A stretch of 64,000 bases of DNA from Thiodiazotropha sp040506705 (GTDB taxonomy: Bacteria > Pseudomonadota > Gammaproteobacteria > Chromatiales > Chromatiaceae), in assembly GCA_040506705.1 (NCBI GenBank), contig JBEVWG010000036.1, forward strand, positions 1 through 64,000, written 5' to 3'. Positions 62,165 through 64,000 of the stretch are shown here, in pieces. The first letter of the stretch is position 1, and each line of letters starts with the position of its first letter. Below the pieces are notes generated by a model. That model did no database searches, was not told the origin of the DNA, and was given only the letters and a program-made list of their open reading frames with translations. The position numbers and the translations under genes are program-made.

Positions 62165-62188
62165 GAAGGGTGCGGCCCTGCCGCACCA
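62165..62188. repeat. Solo copy of the GC-rich 24-mer end
   Basis: GAAGGGTGCGGCCCTGCCGC followed by ACCATGCCCAACTT: the left end and first interior bases of the MITE-like element, but no matching right end nearby. It is a remnant or truncated copy in the gap between the unknown gene and yjbQ. Confidence 0.75.
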
Positions 62189-62247
62189 TGCCCAACTTAA
62201 AAACACCTAACACGTAGCTTAGCTGCAGTCTTCGAATAGACGGCTGT

Positions 62248-62667
62248 TTACGCTTCTCCAAATAGTGTCACCATTATTCGACGCCTGTGTGGATGGGTTC
62301 GATGCTCCCAAAGATAGATCCCTTGCCAGGTGCCTAGTGTAAGATCTCTATTAGTAATTGGTATGCTTAGATCCAGATGGGTCAGGATGGAGCGAACATG
62401 GGCAGGCATATCATCAGCTCCTTCCTGGATATGATCAAAGATCGGATCGCCGTCAGGTACCAGTCTGGAGATGAATCTTTCCAGGTCTGAGCGGACATCG
62501 GGATCAGCATTTTCACACAGGATCAATGAGGCACTGGTGTGCTGTATAAAGAGTTGGCAGATACCGGTTCTGATACCCGATTGCGCGACTATTTCTGCTA
62601 CCTGACGGGTAATGTCATAGGTCTTTCTGCCCTGAGTTTGAATGCTTAGTGTTTCCTGAACCACCAT
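62248..62667 (-). CDS. yjbQ: YjbQ/UPF0047 family protein
   Basis: A 139-residue protein with the UPF0047 pattern: ICQLFIQHTSASLILCENAD, PDGDPIFDHIQEGADDMPAH and LTLGTWQGIYLWEHR. Members show weak thiamine phosphate synthase activity and can replace ThiE when overproduced; the physiological role is uncertain. It is transcribed away from recG. No thiamine gene is in the window. Confidence 0.92.
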   Translation of the reverse strand: MVVQETLSIQTQGRKTYDITRQVAEIVAQSGIRTGICQLFIQHTSASLILCENADPDVRSDLERFISRLVPDGDPIFDHIQEGADDMPAHVRSILTHLDLSIPITNRDLTLGTWQGIYLWEHRTHPHRRRIMVTLFGEA

Positions 62668-62854
62668 TTTTGCTTTACTCCCGCCTGTTCTGGCATGCTA
62701 ATCATTAAGGCAACCTGTCAATCATGCCATGTTCCGACATATGATTGGCCCAGGCTTATAGCTAGCTGCCGATTTTCATTATGAGCGATCTACCTTGACT
62801 GCTGTCTGAGTAAGAAGGGTAGTCTACATCTAAAAGAGTGAAAACGAGTCGACA

Positions 62855-64000
62855 TTGATCAAGGATACTTCGTCTAAAAGTCTGGCCGATCAGCCTGTCA
62901 CACTGTTGAAAGGGGTCGGGGCAAGGAATGCCGAAAAACTCGCCAAACTGGGGATCAGTTCGCTTCAGGATCTTCTGTTCCATCTCCCTTTGCGCTATCA
63001 GGATCGTACCCGGGTTCACCCCATTGGCACTTTGCGTCGGGGGGATCAGGTGGTTATCGAAGGTGAGGTGGATCTGTCGGAGATTAAGTTTGGACGACGA
63101 CGCTCGTTGATGGTGCATTTGTCTGATGGCACCGGGAGCATGTTTTTACGATTCTTCTATTTCAGTAATGCTCAGCGTCAGGCCTTGGCTCGGGGTGTGC
63201 GTCTACGATGCTTCGGTGAAGTCCGTAGCGGCCCTAACAGCCTGGAGATGGTTCATCCTGAGTATCAGGCAGTCAATGTTGGTGAACCGATGGCTGTAGA
63301 TGAAGCGTTGACATCGGTCTACCCGACAACAGAAGGCGTACACCAGTTGACCTTAAGGGGGTTGATGCGGCAGCTACTAGATATTTTAGAGCTGCAGCCC
63401 ACCTCTCTGCCTGAATTACTGCCAGCTACCCTGCTGGGTCGTTTTCAGTTACCAAATCTGCTTCAAGCCGTCTGTTTTCTGCATCGACCACCTCCGGATG
63501 TGGATCTGCAGCTGTTGTTGTCCGGTCAACACCCAGCCCAGCAACGGCTCGCATTTGAGGAGCTGTTGGCGCATCAGATCAGCCTCTTGATTGTCCGCGC
63601 CAGGCACCAAAGTATTGAGACTACTGTTTACCCCGTTAAGAACCCTCTGCAGCAGGATTTAATAGAGGCTTTGCCCTTTAGTCTGACTGAGGCCCAGGTT
63701 AAAGTTGTTGGTGAAATAGAAGAGGATCTGGCCTCAGCCAAACCGATGCAGCGTTTGGTGCAGGGTGATGTTGGATCAGGTAAAACAGTGGTCAGTGCAC
63801 TGGCAGCGCTTCAGGTGATAGGTGCCGGGAGTCAGGTTGCATTGATGGCCCCTACTGAATTGCTTGCAGAGCAGCATTTGCGCAATTTCAGTCAATGGCT
63901 ACAGCCCTTGGGGGTAGAGATAGCCTGGCTTACCGGACGACTCAAAGGGCGCTCCAGAGAACAGGTTTTGCAACACATAGCCTCAGGTCAGGTGCAGATG
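62855..64000 (+). CDS. recG: ATP-dependent DNA helicase RecG, 5' part
   Basis: An open frame to the window end (382 codons). The start is probably TTG at 62855, since a stop lies 21 nt upstream and no in-frame ATG precedes the family motif VTLLKGVGARNAEKLAKLG. Next come LQDLLFHLPLRYQDRTRVHP (wedge domain), an OB-type region, then helicase motif I in QGDVGSGKTVVSALAAL and motif Ia in APTELLAEQH. RecG remodels stalled replication forks and branched DNA. The C-terminal helicase lobe lies beyond the window. Confidence 0.93.
   Translation, partial: MIKDTSSKSLADQPVTLLKGVGARNAEKLAKLGISSLQDLLFHLPLRYQDRTRVHPIGTLRRGDQVVIEGEVDLSEIKFGRRRSLMVHLSDGTGSMFLRFFYFSNAQRQALARGVRLRCFGEVRSGPNSLEMVHPEYQAVNVGEPMAVDEALTSVYPTTEGVHQLTLRGLMRQLLDILELQPTSLPELLPATLLGRFQLPNLLQAVCFLHRPPPDVDLQLLLSGQHPAQQRLAFEELLAHQISLLIVRARHQSIETTVYPVKNPLQQDLIEALPFSLTEAQVKVVGEIEEDLASAKPMQRLVQGDVGSGKTVVSALAALQVIGAGSQVALMAPTELLAEQHLRNFSQWLQPLGVEIAWLTGRLKGRSREQVLQHIASGQVQM

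Overview
The window comes from a gammaproteobacterium that probably oxidises reduced sulfur compounds. The housekeeping genes uvrA, the yajR-like gene with ssb, rsmA, and rpoZ-spoT-ridA-recG are all of gammaproteobacterial type and order. A sulfur-globule-type envelope protein, a TauE-type exporter, NnrS and many c-type cytochromes suggest a sulfur-oxidising, microaerobic or denitrifying lineage (Chromatiales or Sedimenticola/Thiodiazotropha-like). That placement is an inference from gene content, not a phylogeny. Base composition looks moderate and no rRNA or tRNA gene was seen.

Layout. Positions 1-1.6 kb hold a tandem array of a composite repeat built from two kinds of hairpin element; members of one kind recur at about 2.4, 17.2, 45.6 and 62.2 kb. 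From 1.6 to 4.8 kb lie DUF2164 and YajD-like HNH genes, then a peroxiredoxin-glutaredoxin hybrid and glutathione reductase. From 4.8 to 10.4 kb there is an orphan type VI secretion island on the minus strand: VgrG, a PAAR protein carrying a papain/C39-like peptidase domain and interrupted by a frameshift at a run of eight G, two unknown genes (possible immunity proteins) and a DUF2169 accessory protein. From 11 to 22 kb are a GlsB-like membrane protein, a PKD/beta-helix lipoprotein, uvrA, a secreted protein with two SwmB-like repeats, yajR-like and ssb. From 22 to 32.6 kb are a GGDEF-EAL sensor, a TauE-type exporter, a sulfur-globule-like protein, NnrS, a secreted Hcp-like protein and a Lon protease.

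The most interesting region is 32.8-45.1 kb, an electron-transfer locus. A twelve-haem cytochrome c is followed by a pentahaem TorC/NapC-type cytochrome, an IalB-like protein, a ZnuA-fold protein that has lost its zinc histidines, a rhodanese without its catalytic cysteine and an ankyrin protein. A convergent group carries a class I cytochrome c, a DUF302 protein, a TlpA-like thioredoxin and a cytochrome c'. A lipoprotein and a trihaem/cytochrome b membrane protein follow. The two convergent groups each have a canonical -24/-12 (sigma-54) promoter preceded by a pair of matching palindromes (core GAACGATTCGTTC), which suggests one enhancer-binding protein controls both. I do not recognise this combination as a described pathway.

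From 45.9 kb on are rsmA, a sterol-desaturase-family hydroxylase and two small exported proteins. From 49.2 to 55.7 kb is a surface-sugar island: TylF-like and other methyltransferases, glycosyltransferases, a sulfotransferase-like protein and an acetolactate-synthase-like enzyme. Then come an MFS/AraC divergent pair, rpoZ-spoT-ridA, an unknown gene, yjbQ and the 5' part of recG, which runs off the end of the window.
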